Shown: piece by piece, positions 8,651 through 18,372 of the stretch | How the letters are laid out: every line of letters begins with the position of its first letter | Numbering within the stretch: the first letter of the stretch is position 1 | NCBI RefSeq assembly: GCF_000814475.1 | Contig: NZ_JSVC01000045.1 | Location: 62,001 to 126,000, forward strand | Length of the DNA stretch: 64,000 nucleotides | Source of the DNA: Flavihumibacter solisilvae | GTDB taxonomy: Bacteria; Bacteroidota; Bacteroidia; Chitinophagales; Chitinophagaceae | Direction: 5' to 3' | Made by a program: the position numbers and the translations under genes | Notes under the pieces: model-generated | The model's input: the letters and a program-made list of their open reading frames with translations, nothing else | Database searches by the model: none | What the model was told of the DNA's origin: nothing

Positions 8651-9499
8651 TTACAACTTCGTAGAAATACTATGAACCGGCCGCTCACTGTACATGATTT
8701 CAAGAGGATCCTGGTTCAGCAGTTTACACATACTTTGATACAGTTCCGGCTCCGCAAGCTTCATCATCATAGGCTTTTCAAAAAAGGATTCCGCAGACAC
8801 TGCCCAGAATTCATTGAAGTTGGTTCCTGCATATGTGTCGAGAAGGGCAATTTCACCATCTTTCATCTTTCTGTAGATCGGTCTGACGTTTTCAACATAT
8901 TCATTGAATCGTTTCCTTAGTTGCCTTGGCATTGTATATGGATCTGAAAAAAAGCCAAATGAAAGCGCATGTGCCATTTCATGAATACCAACATTATGTG
9001 CATCGTTGTAATCCTGGTACCCCTTCATGAAATGTTCCCAGCTCAGATATATTCCTTTGCTGCTGACATGCCCCTGGAAATAATGCTGCCTGAGGGTCAT
9101 CCGGTATGCAGTTCGGAAAACATAAATGCGGTCAAAATAATCGAGCCGGAAATCGTCCAGCCCAAAGGTAAGCTGGATTGCAGCCGAACTTATCATTAAC
9201 GGGATAAATGGGTCCGGCTCCAACCCCTGATATTCGAACTTCTTATAATACATGAAAATCCGCGTTCGTTCCAGGAACACCTGCTGACTATCCGGATGAA
9301 GAGAGCGGTAATACAGGTTATGCGCCAGCAACCATTTATGCTGTTGATCCTGGCTATCTTTTCCGGCTTCTGAATAAAGCACTGGAGGCAAAAAGCGGTC
9401 CCTTTTCATCCTTCTTATGTCATAACGGACATAGTGCCACCCCCACAAAACCACTACCAGGAGGCTGCTGCTACTTATTATCATTAAAGTTGTGAACAT
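8651..9499 (-). CDS. MtfA-like zinc peptidase (M90 family), copy 2
   Basis: This 282-residue paralogue of the gene at 7664 has the same plan: an N-terminal hydrophobic anchor (residues 3-22), a basic stretch, then the M90 domain. That domain has VGIHEMAHALSFGFFS (HExxH) and NFNEFWAVSAESFFEKP. The shared blocks (LTFGLD.F.L.YF, G.YLSW..F, N.GIHEMAHAL) show a tandem duplication followed by strong divergence. The two genes are 186 bp apart with no obvious terminator between them, so co-transcription is possible. Divergent from aspS. Confidence 0.85.
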   Translation of the reverse strand: MFTTLMIISSSSLLVVVLWGWHYVRYDIRRMKRDRFLPPVLYSEAGKDSQDQQHKWLLAHNLYYRSLHPDSQQVFLERTRIFMYYKKFEYQGLEPDPFIPLMISSAAIQLTFGLDDFRLDYFDRIYVFRTAYRMTLRQHYFQGHVSSKGIYLSWEHFMKGYQDYNDAHNVGIHEMAHALSFGFFSDPYTMPRQLRKRFNEYVENVRPIYRKMKDGEIALLDTYAGTNFNEFWAVSAESFFEKPMMMKLAEPELYQSMCKLLNQDPLEIMYSERPVHSISTKL

Positions 9500-9581
9500 G
9501 TGATCATCATTTCCATTTGCCGGACACCCGCTATAGATTACCTTTGCCCCTCATTCGAGAAGACCGAAAATATAAATCTCT

Positions 9582-11411
9582 ATGTATAGAACGCATACCT
9601 GTGGAGAATTAAGAGCAACAAACGTAAACCAGGTAGTTACACTTGCCGGCTGGGTACAGACCATCCGGAAATTCGGCAGTATCACTTTTGTGGACCTGCG
9701 GGACCGTTATGGCATCACCCAATTGCTGTTCGGGGAGTCTTTGATTTCGCTGCTGGACGAGCAACCGCTTGGAAGGGAATATGTTATACAGGCAACAGGA
9801 ACCGTTGTGGAGCGGACTAATAAGAACCCGAACATGCTTACGGGCGACATCGAAATTGAAATTCAAACCTTCGCAATATTAAATAAAGCCGTTACCCCAC
9901 CTTTCACCATCCAGGATGACACAGACGGGGGGGACGACCTGAGGATGAAATACCGGTACCTTGACCTTCGCAGGAATGCAGTGAAACGTAATCTGCAGTT
10001 ACGTTATGCCGTTAACCGGTCGGCACGTAATTACCTCCATGAAAACAACTTCATGGACATTGAAACTCCCTTCCTGATCAAGTCAACGCCGGAAGGCGCC
10101 CGTGACTTTGTAGTACCCTCAAGAATGAACCCGGGCCAATTCTATGCCCTGCCGCAAAGTCCGCAAACTTTTAAGCAGCTCCTGATGGTCAGCGGTTACG
10201 ACCGTTATTACCAGGTCGTAAAATGCTTCCGTGATGAAGACCTGCGGGCCGACCGCCAGCCGGAGTTCACGCAGATTGACTGTGAAATGAGTTTTGTGGC
10301 TCAGGAAGACATCCTCAACATGTTTGAGGGACTGATCAAACAGATTTTCCTTGATGTAAAAAACATCGACTATAACCAGACGATAGAGCGGATGACGTGG
10401 AATGATGCCATGCTGCATTATGGAAACGACAAGCCTGATATCCGTTTCGAGATGAAAGTGGCAAATCTGAAAACCGTTTTCGAAGGCGAAACCGGTAATG
10501 CGGCTGCGACTTCCCTCTTCGAAAATAGCGGCTTCAAGGTTTTCAATGATGCAGAAACCGTTCTTGCCATTTCCGTTCCCGGCTGCAGCGAGTACACGCG
10601 CAAACAGACGGATGAACTGACGGAGTGGGTTAAGCGTCCCCAAATTGGAATGAATGGGCTTGTGTATATCAGGTGCAATACCGACGGCACCTATAAAAGC
10701 AGCGTAGATAAATTCTTTGATGAATCCAGCCTGAAAACACTTGCAGACATCTGCGGTGCAAAAGTCGGTGATCTCATACTTATCCTTGCCGGTCGTGAAG
10801 AAAGGACCAGGAAGGCTACCAGCGAACTGCGGCTGGAAATGGGCGAGCGTCTTGGATTGCGCAGAAAGGATGAATTCAAACTGCTCTGGGTACTCGACTT
10901 TCCGCTGTTTGAATATGCTGAGGATGAAAATCGCTGGGTAGCCCGACACCATCCGTTTACCGCGCCAAAGCCGGATCATATTCCGGTTATGATCGGTAAC
11001 GATCCCACAATCAACAATCCGGCAGAGTATCTCAGCCATCCATACGCGAACATTAAAGCAAATGCTTATGATATGGTCCTGAATGGAAATGAGATAGGTG
11101 GCGGATCCATCCGGATATATCAACGCGAGCTTCAGGAAAAAATGTTTGATGCCTTGGGAATGAGTCGCGAAGAAGCCCTGCACAAATTTGGCTTTCTCCT
11201 TGGTGCGTTCGAATACGGCGCTCCGCCTCATGGTGGCATTGCCTTTGGGTTTGACCGTCTCTGTGCAATCCTCGGTGGAAGCGAAAGCATCCGCGATTTT
11301 ATTGCATTCCCGAAAAACAACAGTGGAAGGGACACGATGTTGGATGCTCCTGGCAGCATAGACGAAAAACAACTGACAGAATTGTGCATCCAGCTGCAAC
11401 CGACCCAATAA
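9582..11411 (+). CDS. aspS: Aspartyl-tRNA synthetase
   Basis: This 609-residue class II aminoacyl-tRNA synthetase charges tRNA-Asp in the cytoplasm. It begins with the OB-fold anticodon-binding domain ([30 protein letters not shown]). The class II core follows: motif 2 ([19 protein letters not shown], near residue 215) and motif 3 ([10 protein letters not shown], near residue 555). The large bacterial insertion domain lies between them. The length fits the bacterial type. It is followed 7 bp later by a small membrane protein gene, then by rarA, forming a likely co-transcribed group on the plus strand. The start ATG is the first in frame and lies close to the divergent M90 gene. Confidence 0.97.
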   Translation: MYRTHTCGELRATNVNQVVTLAGWVQTIRKFGSITFVDLRDRYGITQLLFGESLISLLDEQPLGREYVIQATGTVVERTNKNPNMLTGDIEIEIQTFAILNKAVTPPFTIQDDTDGGDDLRMKYRYLDLRRNAVKRNLQLRYAVNRSARNYLHENNFMDIETPFLIKSTPEGARDFVVPSRMNPGQFYALPQSPQTFKQLLMVSGYDRYYQVVKCFRDEDLRADRQPEFTQIDCEMSFVAQEDILNMFEGLIKQIFLDVKNIDYNQTIERMTWNDAMLHYGNDKPDIRFEMKVANLKTVFEGETGNAAATSLFENSGFKVFNDAETVLAISVPGCSEYTRKQTDELTEWVKRPQIGMNGLVYIRCNTDGTYKSSVDKFFDESSLKTLADICGAKVGDLILILAGREERTRKATSELRLEMGERLGLRRKDEFKLLWVLDFPLFEYAEDENRWVARHHPFTAPKPDHIPVMIGNDPTINNPAEYLSHPYANIKANAYDMVLNGNEIGGGSIRIYQRELQEKMFDALGMSREEALHKFGFLLGAFEYGAPPHGGIAFGFDRLCAILGGSESIRDFIAFPKNNSGRDTMLDAPGSIDEKQLTELCIQLQPTQ

Positions 11412-11418
11412 CTAAAAC

Positions 11419-11919
11419 ATGAAAAATCTGATCCTGTACAGGGTACTGACCTACCTGTTGTTTGCGGTAGCCGGCCTGATGAGCTTCACGCTGCTTGCCA
11501 CTATCATGGCTGCCCTGGCCAATCCGGCTTTATTATTCCTTGTTTTTATCATAGCATGTGTAATCATCTACACCTATTGCAGCTGGCGTTTTCTAAAACG
11601 AGGAATTGACGCTCACCTGTACTGCAAACCCTCATTGCGCGACCTTATAAAAGTTAATGGGTATGGAAGCATCGCATTCTCCATCCTGTTCGGATTCGCC
11701 AGTTTCACAGTGCTGACCAATCCACAGTTGATGGAAGCGGCCCTGGAAAACGCAATCAGCATGCAACAGGCAGCTGTAGAAGGAATGGAAGACAGCATGC
11801 GTAGAAGCATGAATATTGTCCTCAAATTCCTGTTGGTATACAGTGTATTGTTACTGACTCATATCATTATAACGTTCCGATTGTTAAGGACGCATGCGGA
11901 TGCGTTCCATGCACATTAA
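11419..11919 (+). CDS. Four-helix membrane protein of unknown function
   Basis: This 166-residue protein starts 7 bp after the aspS stop. Hydrophobic segments lie at about residues 9-30, 36-56, 75-98 and 132-152, with a short polar loop (MQQAAVEGMEDSMRRSMN) before the last. I do not recognise the family and see no catalytic motif. Tight spacing after aspS suggests translation from the same mRNA. Confidence 0.7.
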   Translation: MKNLILYRVLTYLLFAVAGLMSFTLLATIMAALANPALLFLVFIIACVIIYTYCSWRFLKRGIDAHLYCKPSLRDLIKVNGYGSIAFSILFGFASFTVLTNPQLMEAALENAISMQQAAVEGMEDSMRRSMNIVLKFLLVYSVLLLTHIIITFRLLRTHADAFHAH

Positions 11920-11930
11920 GCATAAGTAAG

Positions 11931-11945
11931 GAGAGTATTCCTATT
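11931..11945 (+). repeat. 15-bp direct repeat, copy 1 (upstream of rarA)
   Basis: GAGAGTATTCCTATT here recurs exactly at 13747-13761. This copy runs into TATTTTTG at 11942-11949, which matches the Bacteroidota -7 consensus TAnnTTTG, only a few bases before the rarA ATG. A promoter element producing a leaderless or near-leaderless mRNA is possible. Confidence 0.45.
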
Positions 11946-11953
11946 TTTGCTTT

Positions 11954-13216
11954 ATGCCGGCTCCACTTGCAGAACGTCTCCGCCCCAAATCATTGGAAGA
12001 ACTGGTCGGACAGGAACACCTGACCGGAAAGGGCAGCATTTTACGCACTTCAATTGACCAGGGGAAAGTTCCTTCGATGATCCTGTGGGGTCCTCCGGGC
12101 GTCGGCAAAACGACCATTGCCAACATCATCGCACATACACTTGATAGTCCTTTTTACACATTAAGCGCCATTTCCGCGGGGGTCAAAGATGTTCGGGAAG
12201 TAATCGAGATTGCAAAAAAGCAGGATAAGGCAATTCTGTTCATTGATGAAATTCACCGGTTCAATAAGTCGCAACAGGACGCTTTACTTGGGGCTGTAGA
12301 AAAAGGGACAATTACCCTGATCGGGGCTACAACTGAGAATCCTTCCTTCGAGGTAAACAGCGCCTTGCTAAGCAGGTGCCAGGTGTATGTTCTCAAATCC
12401 CTTGACACACCCCAACTCATTCAGCTGGCACAACAGGCAATAGATACAGATGAATGGCTCAGCCAATTTAAAATTCAGTTGAAGGAAACTGAAGCCCTGG
12501 TACGTCTTTCCGGCGGTGACGCACGAAAACTGCTTAACCTTCTTGAACTGGTAGTACAATCTGTATCACAAGAGGAAGCGGTACTTATCGAAGATGAACT
12601 GGTAATGGCGGTCGCGCAACAGAAACTCGCCATGTACGACAAGCAGGGTGAGCAACACTACGATATCATCTCCGCCTTCATCAAATCAATTCGCGGAAGC
12701 GACCCGAATGCCGCAGTATATTGGCTCGCCCGAATGATCGCAGGCGGGGAAGATATTAAGTTCATCGCACGGAGACTGGTGATCCTGGCCAGTGAAGATA
12801 TCGGCAATGCTAATCCCAATGCATTATTACTGGCAAATGCTGCATTTGACGCTGTCAACAAGATAGGCAACCCGGAATCAAGGATCATCCTCTCACAATG
12901 TGCAATCTATCTTGCGACTTCACCAAAAAGCAATTCGAGTTACCTGGCGATAGATGAGGCGCTGGCCTTAGTGCAGCAGACAGGAGATCTGCCGGTACCG
13001 CTGCATATCCGCAATGCACCTACAAACCTGATGAAAAACCTGGGCTACGGCAAGGATTACCAGTATGCGCACGATTATGATCTCAATTTTGCCTCGCAGG
13101 AATACCTGCCTGAGGCAATAAAAGGCCGCAGTTTTTACAAGCCTGGAAAGAATGTGCGGGAAGAGGAACTCCGTAAATTCCTGCAACAACGCTGGAAAGA
13201 GAAGTATGGTTACTGA
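11954..13216 (+). CDS. rarA: Replication-associated recombination ATPase RarA (MgsA)
   Basis: This 420-residue AAA+ ATPase acts at stalled replication forks. Walker A is LWGPPGVGKTTIANIIA (near residues 43-60), Walker B is ILFIDEIHRFNKSQQ (near 96), and sensor 1 is TLIGATTENPSFEVNSALLSRC. The C-terminal half carries the MgsA/RarA tetramerisation domain (YDIISAFIKSIRGSDPNAAV, LVILASEDIGNANPNAL, RSFYKPG). Length and architecture are standard. The ATG is preceded by the GAGAGTATTCCTATT repeat. It is followed 27 bp later by an acetyltransferase gene. Confidence 0.96.
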   Translation: MPAPLAERLRPKSLEELVGQEHLTGKGSILRTSIDQGKVPSMILWGPPGVGKTTIANIIAHTLDSPFYTLSAISAGVKDVREVIEIAKKQDKAILFIDEIHRFNKSQQDALLGAVEKGTITLIGATTENPSFEVNSALLSRCQVYVLKSLDTPQLIQLAQQAIDTDEWLSQFKIQLKETEALVRLSGGDARKLLNLLELVVQSVSQEEAVLIEDELVMAVAQQKLAMYDKQGEQHYDIISAFIKSIRGSDPNAAVYWLARMIAGGEDIKFIARRLVILASEDIGNANPNALLLANAAFDAVNKIGNPESRIILSQCAIYLATSPKSNSSYLAIDEALALVQQTGDLPVPLHIRNAPTNLMKNLGYGKDYQYAHDYDLNFASQEYLPEAIKGRSFYKPGKNVREEELRKFLQQRWKEKYGY

Positions 13217-13243
13217 TCCGGACCGCCAAAAAAACAGAAGACA

Positions 13244-13696
13244 ATGAACCTGAACTGGATATTAAAAAGATTTGATGAGCTAACTCCTTTTGAACTGTAC
13301 CAGTTGCTACGCCTCAGAAGCGAAGTATTTGTGGTTGAGCAGAACTGCGTTTTCCTTGATATGGATAACAAAGACCAGCAGTGCTGGCACCTGCTGGGAT
13401 GGGACGGTGACCTGCTGGCAGCCTCAACCCGGCTTGTTCCTCCCGGAATGGCCTATGCGGAGATGTCTATCGGGCGTGTGGTAAGTTCTCCACAGTTGCG
13501 TGGAAAGGGAATTGGGCGTGAACTTATGCTCGAATCGATCAAAGCTGCGCACGAACTTTTTGGAAAAAATAACATTCGCATCGGAGCACAACTATACCTG
13601 GAAAAATTCTACCAGTCACTCGGTTTCCACACCGACGGCGACGTGTATCTCGAAGACGGAATCAAACACGTAGAGATGCTATACCAGCCTTCGTAA
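13244..13696 (+). CDS. elaA: GNAT acetyltransferase, ElaA type
   Basis: This 150-residue member of the GCN5-related N-acetyltransferase superfamily has the ElaA pattern. The N-terminus FDELTPFELYQLLRLRSEVF is followed by VVEQNCVFLDMDNKDQQCWH. The acetyl-CoA-binding motif SPQLRGKGIGRELM lies near residues 85-98, with a C-terminal LEKFYQSLGFHTDGD. It would transfer an acetyl group from acetyl-CoA to an unknown amine. It follows rarA by 27 bp. Confidence 0.88.
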   Translation: MNLNWILKRFDELTPFELYQLLRLRSEVFVVEQNCVFLDMDNKDQQCWHLLGWDGDLLAASTRLVPPGMAYAEMSIGRVVSSPQLRGKGIGRELMLESIKAAHELFGKNNIRIGAQLYLEKFYQSLGFHTDGDVYLEDGIKHVEMLYQPS

Positions 13697-13746
13697 TTGT
13701 ATCAGGTAGTTTTACTCGGTTAAAAAAAACTTCCCAATTATTATAC

Positions 13747-13761
13747 GAGAGTATTCCTATT
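13747..13761 (+). repeat. 15-bp direct repeat, copy 2 (upstream of the DUF6089 gene)
   Basis: This is an exact copy of GAGAGTATTCCTATT found at 11931-11945 upstream of rarA. It lies about 50 bp ahead of the ATG at 13814. Unlike the first copy it does not run into a TAnnTTTG box. Confidence 0.4.
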
Positions 13762-13813
13762 GGGCGTTTATCCCATTATCCATGTAACCGTTAGAAAACG
13801 AAATCTGATATTC

Positions 13814-14785
13814 ATGAAACAGCGATTATCCTATCTTATGCGTAAATGTGCCATCCCATTGCTGGCGCTTACATTTACACAATCCTCCTACAGCCAGATT
13901 GGTCTATTTAATGAACTCGAAGCTGGTATTACCATAGGGCCATCTAATTTCCTGGGTGACCTTGGCGGAACACCGGGAATCGGAAGGGGATTCCTGAAGG
14001 ATAACAACTTTTCCAAAACAAAACTTATTGTAGGTGCGCACATTACGGCAATACCTGCACAATATTTTGCACTAAGGCTTGCAGTAAACTATGGTACGCT
14101 CGCAGGTGATGACAAGATCATCAAAGGCAAGGGCGGATACGAGGAAGCACGGAAGTTCCGCAACTCAGATTTCAAATCGAAACTGGCTGAAGCCTTCCTG
14201 GTGGCGGAAGTATATCCTACTGTATTCTTTGAATATGACCCGGAAGATGTATGGCATAAGATCCGTCCCTACGGTCTCATAGGTGTGGGTGTATTCCATT
14301 ACAACCCGCTTGGATCTGATCCTTCTACAGGAGAATGGGTACCGCTGAAACCATTGAACACTGAGGGACAGGGTTTTGCGGAATACCCGGACCGCAAACC
14401 TTACAAGCTTACGCAGATGAATATTCCAATGGGACTTGGTGTAAAATACTTTGTGTCTGAAAACACAAGTGTTGGATTGGAGATAGTGCACAGAAAAACA
14501 TTCACTGACTATATTGATGACGTTAGTACGCAGTATATTGATCCAGACCTGTTCGATAAATATTATGGAGTAGGATCCCAGAAAGCAAGACTTGCGCGAA
14601 GGATGGCAAACAAGACAGACCAGACCAGTGGTGCAAGTGCAGCGTTTGGCCCCGGTGATAAGCGCGGAACTCCTGACAATATGGATGCTTACTATTCAGT
14701 TGGAATAAAACTAAATTTCAGACTTGGTCGCCGTGATGACGGTTACAATTACCGTTCATTACAATGCCCCACATTACGCTTCTAA
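13814..14785 (+). CDS. DUF6089-type secreted outer membrane protein
   Basis: This protein of about 323 residues has a signal peptide (MKQRLSYLMRKCAIPLLALT, cleaved near SSYSQ). The ATG at 13814 is used because the longer frame from 13760 adds a charged stretch before the signal. The mature part opens IGLFNELEAGITIGPSNFLG DLGG and contains alternating amphipathic strands ending in KLNFRLGRR. This fits a beta-barrel of the DUF6089 family common in Bacteroidota. In other Bacteroidota such proteins sit in the envelope; their role is not established. A small secreted protein gene follows. Confidence 0.78.
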   Translation: MKQRLSYLMRKCAIPLLALTFTQSSYSQIGLFNELEAGITIGPSNFLGDLGGTPGIGRGFLKDNNFSKTKLIVGAHITAIPAQYFALRLAVNYGTLAGDDKIIKGKGGYEEARKFRNSDFKSKLAEAFLVAEVYPTVFFEYDPEDVWHKIRPYGLIGVGVFHYNPLGSDPSTGEWVPLKPLNTEGQGFAEYPDRKPYKLTQMNIPMGLGVKYFVSENTSVGLEIVHRKTFTDYIDDVSTQYIDPDLFDKYYGVGSQKARLARRMANKTDQTSGASAAFGPGDKRGTPDNMDAYYSVGIKLNFRLGRRDDGYNYRSLQCPTLRF

Positions 14786-14842
14786 ACCCTGTATTTCGGA
14801 TGATCCGTACCCTTTTTTCCTTAAACCCGAAATCCGAATCAC

Positions 14843-15235
14843 ATGAAGCGCGCCATCGGCCTGCGCCTGATCGCGACTATTGTTGCGATTTCAGGCATTT
14901 TGTTACCGAAACAGCAAAATGCCCTCCAGGCAGCAGGTACTGAAAAACAAGACAGCATCATTATTCAGAAAACAATTAATAACAATAACAACAACAAACA
15001 TCAGGTAAACATTTACACAAACACCTCCCAGAAAGTACTGTTCTTTTCTGCCAGCGGCGAAAATAACAGGGTCTACAAGCTCCTGCTGTTCCGTAAGGAA
15101 GGCAGACTGATCAAACAAAGCAAGGTCCGGAACAGGGAAACCACTGTTGTAATCAAACCTGAAAAAGGTATTTATTTTTATGAAGTCCTGATGGACGACG
15201 AGCACGTTGAAAGCGGCACCATAACCGTCATATAA
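14843..15235 (+). CDS. Small secreted protein with T9SS-like C-terminal fold
   Basis: This 130-residue protein has an N-terminal signal (hydrophobic residues 8-22) and an Asn-rich linker (INNNNNNKHQ, residues 46-55). Its C-terminal half resembles the beta-sandwich sorting domains of type IX secretion substrates (VYKLLLFRKEGRLIKQ; EKGIYFYEVLMDDEHVESG; TITVI end). The protein is little more than that domain. It could be a stand-alone domain or a small surface protein. Function unknown. Confidence 0.6.
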   Translation: MKRAIGLRLIATIVAISGILLPKQQNALQAAGTEKQDSIIIQKTINNNNNNKHQVNIYTNTSQKVLFFSASGENNRVYKLLLFRKEGRLIKQSKVRNRETTVVIKPEKGIYFYEVLMDDEHVESGTITVI

Positions 15236-15370
15236 GTTCTTTAAGTTCTAACCAATAAGCGGCAGGGAAATTGGTAAAATCTCAATATCCGGTTTGAAAG
15301 AAAACCTGATCCGTTCCCTATCTATAGTACCCTTTATGAAACGATTTTATTAATCACTCCCTGCCATCGC

Positions 15371-18244
15371 TTATTGGGATCTCAATTCTTCTTTCACAAA
15401 CCTTGCGGTATGGCTTTCTTTAACCGCAATCATATTTTCAGGCGTTCCTTCGAACAGGACGCAGCCACCGCCATCCCCTCCTTCCGGCCCGATATCGATG
15501 ATATGATCAGCTACTTTGATTACATCTAGATTATGTTCGATCACCAGTACGGAATTACCACGGTCGACCAATTTGTTTATCACATCAAGCAGGTGTTGAA
15601 TATCCTGGAAATGAAGGCCTGTAGTTGGCTCATCGAGGATATAAAATGTTTTGCCGGTATCTTTCTTGGATAATTCAGTAGCGAGCTTCACCCTTTGTGC
15701 TTCTCCACCGCTGAGTGTTACTGCCGACTGGCCAAGCGTGATGTACCCCAGCCCAACCTCCTGAAGCACTTTTATTTTCCTGTGGAGGTACGGCACTGCC
15801 TGGAAAAATTCTACTGCATCATCAACGGTCATATCCAGCACATCACTGATTGACTTCCCTTTATACCTGATTTCAAGCGTTTCACGATTGTATCGTTTGC
15901 CATTGCATTTTTCACAATGAACATACACATCAGGAAGGAAATTCATTTCAATCACCCGCATTCCACCACCTTCACAGAGATCACACCTGCCTCCTTTCAC
16001 ATTAAAGGAAAATCTGCCTGCAGCATATCCACGGATCTTTGCTTCCGGAACCGCTGCAAACAACTGCCTGATCTCGGTAAAGAAACCGCAATAGGTAGCA
16101 GGATTACTTCTCGGGGTACGCCCGATTGGTGACTGATCGATCTCAATTACTTTATCTACGTGTTCCAGGCCCTTTACCGATTTATATGGAAGAGGCTTTG
16201 TTTTTGAATCATAACAGTGTTGCGACAGGATTGGATAAAGAGTTTCGTTTATAAGCGTTGATTTCCCACTGCCACTTACCCCTGTCACCAGGATCAGCTT
16301 ACCCAGAGGAAACTTTACACTGACATTCTTCAGATTGTTCCCTGAAGCACCTTTTAGTTCAAGCGTCTTTCCGCTCCCCTTCCTGCGTTCACCGGGAACG
16401 GGTATACGCTTTTGGCCATTCAGATACATTGCAGTTTCAGAATCCGAAGCAAGTACTTCCTGCGGTGTTCCCTGCGCTACGATGCTACCCCCGAACTTTC
16501 CCGCGCGCGGACCAATATCTACCAAGTGATCAGCAGCCATCATAATATCCTTATCATGCTCTACGACCAGTACACTGTTTCCTATATTCCTGAGATTCTG
16601 TAATGCGGTAATGAGGCGGTGATTATCGCGCTGATGCAAACCGATACTGGGTTCATCAAGCACATAGGTGATTCCCTGCAACTGCGAGCCGATCTGTGTT
16701 GCAAGCCGGATGCGCTGCGATTCTCCACCGCTGAGTGTTTTGGATGACCTGTTAAGTGTCAGGTAAGTCAACCCTACATCAATCAGAAACTGCAGCCTTT
16801 CGCGAATCTCTTTCAGGATGTCTTTAGAAATCAGCTTTTGCTTGTTAGACAGGCGGCTTTCCAGCCCGGTGAACCATTCCAGCAGCTTATCAAGATTCAG
16901 TTCACTTAACTCAGAAATATTTTTTCCGTCAACACGGAACCACAGGCTTTCCTTCCTTAACCTCGCACCATTGCATGTGGAGCAGGTACTGAGTTCCATA
17001 TATCCTTCCACCCACTCCCGGATGCCTTCGGAAGAAGCTGAAGTAAACCATCTTTTCAACTGCGGGATAACCCCTTCAAATTCTTCCGAATATAACTGTC
17101 CCGATACGGCTCCATCTTCGAAATTTACAACGGTATCATCATCACTGCCTGCCTCATTACCATACAATACCATGTTCAATGCTGAAGCGGAAAGTTCATT
17201 GACGGGTTTCTTCAGGTCTACTTTATACTTCTTTGCCACTTGTTGCACCTGGCGGTATGAATAGGCATCCCTCTCTTCCCCGAGCGGAGCGATCGCTCCT
17301 TCTTTTATACTGAGATCCCAGTCTGGGATGATCTTCTCCATGCTGATCTGGTACACGGTGCCTAAACCTTTACAGTTCGGACATGCCCCATAAGGAGAGT
17401 TGAAAGAAAAACTGTTCGGGGAGGGCTCTTCATAACTGATTCCTGTGTCTTCGCACATCAACTGCCGGCTGTACTGAATCACTTTGTCATTATCATTCAG
17501 TAAAAGAAACATCAGCCCCTTGCCTGCCTGCATACTCTTCTGTACACTCTGGCTGAGCCGGACTTTCATGTCAGGTGTAACCGGCATCCTGTCAATTACC
17601 ACCTCAATATCGTGGATCTTGTAGCGGTCCACCTGCATCTTCGGAACAAGATCTTTTATTTCACCATCGACCCGAACTTTGACGTACCCTTTTTTACGGA
17701 TATCCTCAAAAAGCTCGCGGTAATGACCTTTCCGGCCTCGTACCAACGGTGCGAGCAAGCTTATCTTCTTTCCACTATAACGCTCAAAAATATTCTCAAC
17801 GATCTCTTCTTCGGAGAATTTTGTCATCAGTTTCCCCGTATTGTAGCTAAATGCATCCGCTGCGCGGGCAAACAGTAACCGGAGAAAATCATACACTTCG
17901 GTTATCGTGCCAACAGTCGACCGCGGGTTTTTGTTCGTCGTCTTTTGTTCAATGGAAATCACAGGTGAAAGTCCGGAGATCTTATCAACATCAGGCCTTT
18001 CCATATCGCCCACAAACTGCCGTGCATAAGCGCTGAAGCTTTCCATATAACGGCGCTGTCCTTCATTGTAAATGGTATCAAATGCAAGTGAAGACTTACC
18101 ACTGCCACTAACGCCTGTGAATACAACCAGCTTGTTTTTGGGAATGGTTATATCAATATTTTTCAGGTTATGTTCACGCGCACCTACTACTTCTATTGTT
18201 TCAATGTATTGTTCGGATTTTCCGGCTGATTTCTTTTTCTTCAT
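15371..18244 (-). CDS. uvrA: UvrABC excinuclease subunit A
   Basis: This 957-residue damage-recognition ATPase of nucleotide excision repair has two ABC ATPase halves. Each has a Walker A (GVSGSGKSSLAF near residue 45; GVSGSGKSTLIN near 655) and an ABC signature (LSGGESQRIRLA; LSGGEAQRVKLA). Each has a Walker B region (VLDEPSIGLHQRD; ILDEPTTGLHFQD). Zinc-binding cysteine pairs are present (CPNCKGLG; CDLCEGGG and CEKCNGKRY). Length and order are standard. It is convergent with the small secreted protein gene and divergent from the OmpA gene. Confidence 0.98.
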   Translation of the reverse strand: MKKKKSAGKSEQYIETIEVVGAREHNLKNIDITIPKNKLVVFTGVSGSGKSSLAFDTIYNEGQRRYMESFSAYARQFVGDMERPDVDKISGLSPVISIEQKTTNKNPRSTVGTITEVYDFLRLLFARAADAFSYNTGKLMTKFSEEEIVENIFERYSGKKISLLAPLVRGRKGHYRELFEDIRKKGYVKVRVDGEIKDLVPKMQVDRYKIHDIEVVIDRMPVTPDMKVRLSQSVQKSMQAGKGLMFLLLNDNDKVIQYSRQLMCEDTGISYEEPSPNSFSFNSPYGACPNCKGLGTVYQISMEKIIPDWDLSIKEGAIAPLGEERDAYSYRQVQQVAKKYKVDLKKPVNELSASALNMVLYGNEAGSDDDTVVNFEDGAVSGQLYSEEFEGVIPQLKRWFTSASSEGIREWVEGYMELSTCSTCNGARLRKESLWFRVDGKNISELSELNLDKLLEWFTGLESRLSNKQKLISKDILKEIRERLQFLIDVGLTYLTLNRSSKTLSGGESQRIRLATQIGSQLQGITYVLDEPSIGLHQRDNHRLITALQNLRNIGNSVLVVEHDKDIMMAADHLVDIGPRAGKFGGSIVAQGTPQEVLASDSETAMYLNGQKRIPVPGERRKGSGKTLELKGASGNNLKNVSVKFPLGKLILVTGVSGSGKSTLINETLYPILSQHCYDSKTKPLPYKSVKGLEHVDKVIEIDQSPIGRTPRSNPATYCGFFTEIRQLFAAVPEAKIRGYAAGRFSFNVKGGRCDLCEGGGMRVIEMNFLPDVYVHCEKCNGKRYNRETLEIRYKGKSISDVLDMTVDDAVEFFQAVPYLHRKIKVLQEVGLGYITLGQSAVTLSGGEAQRVKLATELSKKDTGKTFYILDEPTTGLHFQDIQHLLDVINKLVDRGNSVLVIEHNLDVIKVADHIIDIGPEGGDGGGCVLFEGTPENMIAVKESHTARFVKEELRSQ

Positions 18245-18372
18245 TTGAGTTTCAGAATATGCAAAAATACAACAAGCACAGAAAGGAATGGTTTTTGCCT
18301 ATAGGATGGCAATTATATAAATTTGCGGCGCGTAGCCTATACAGACAGATATAACCTAAAAACACCAGGAAA

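Noticed and set aside
10119-11408. Long minus-strand ORF (429 codons) inside aspS
   Set aside because: It is antisense to a clear aspartyl-tRNA synthetase, contains no recognisable domain and has composition typical of a shadow frame.
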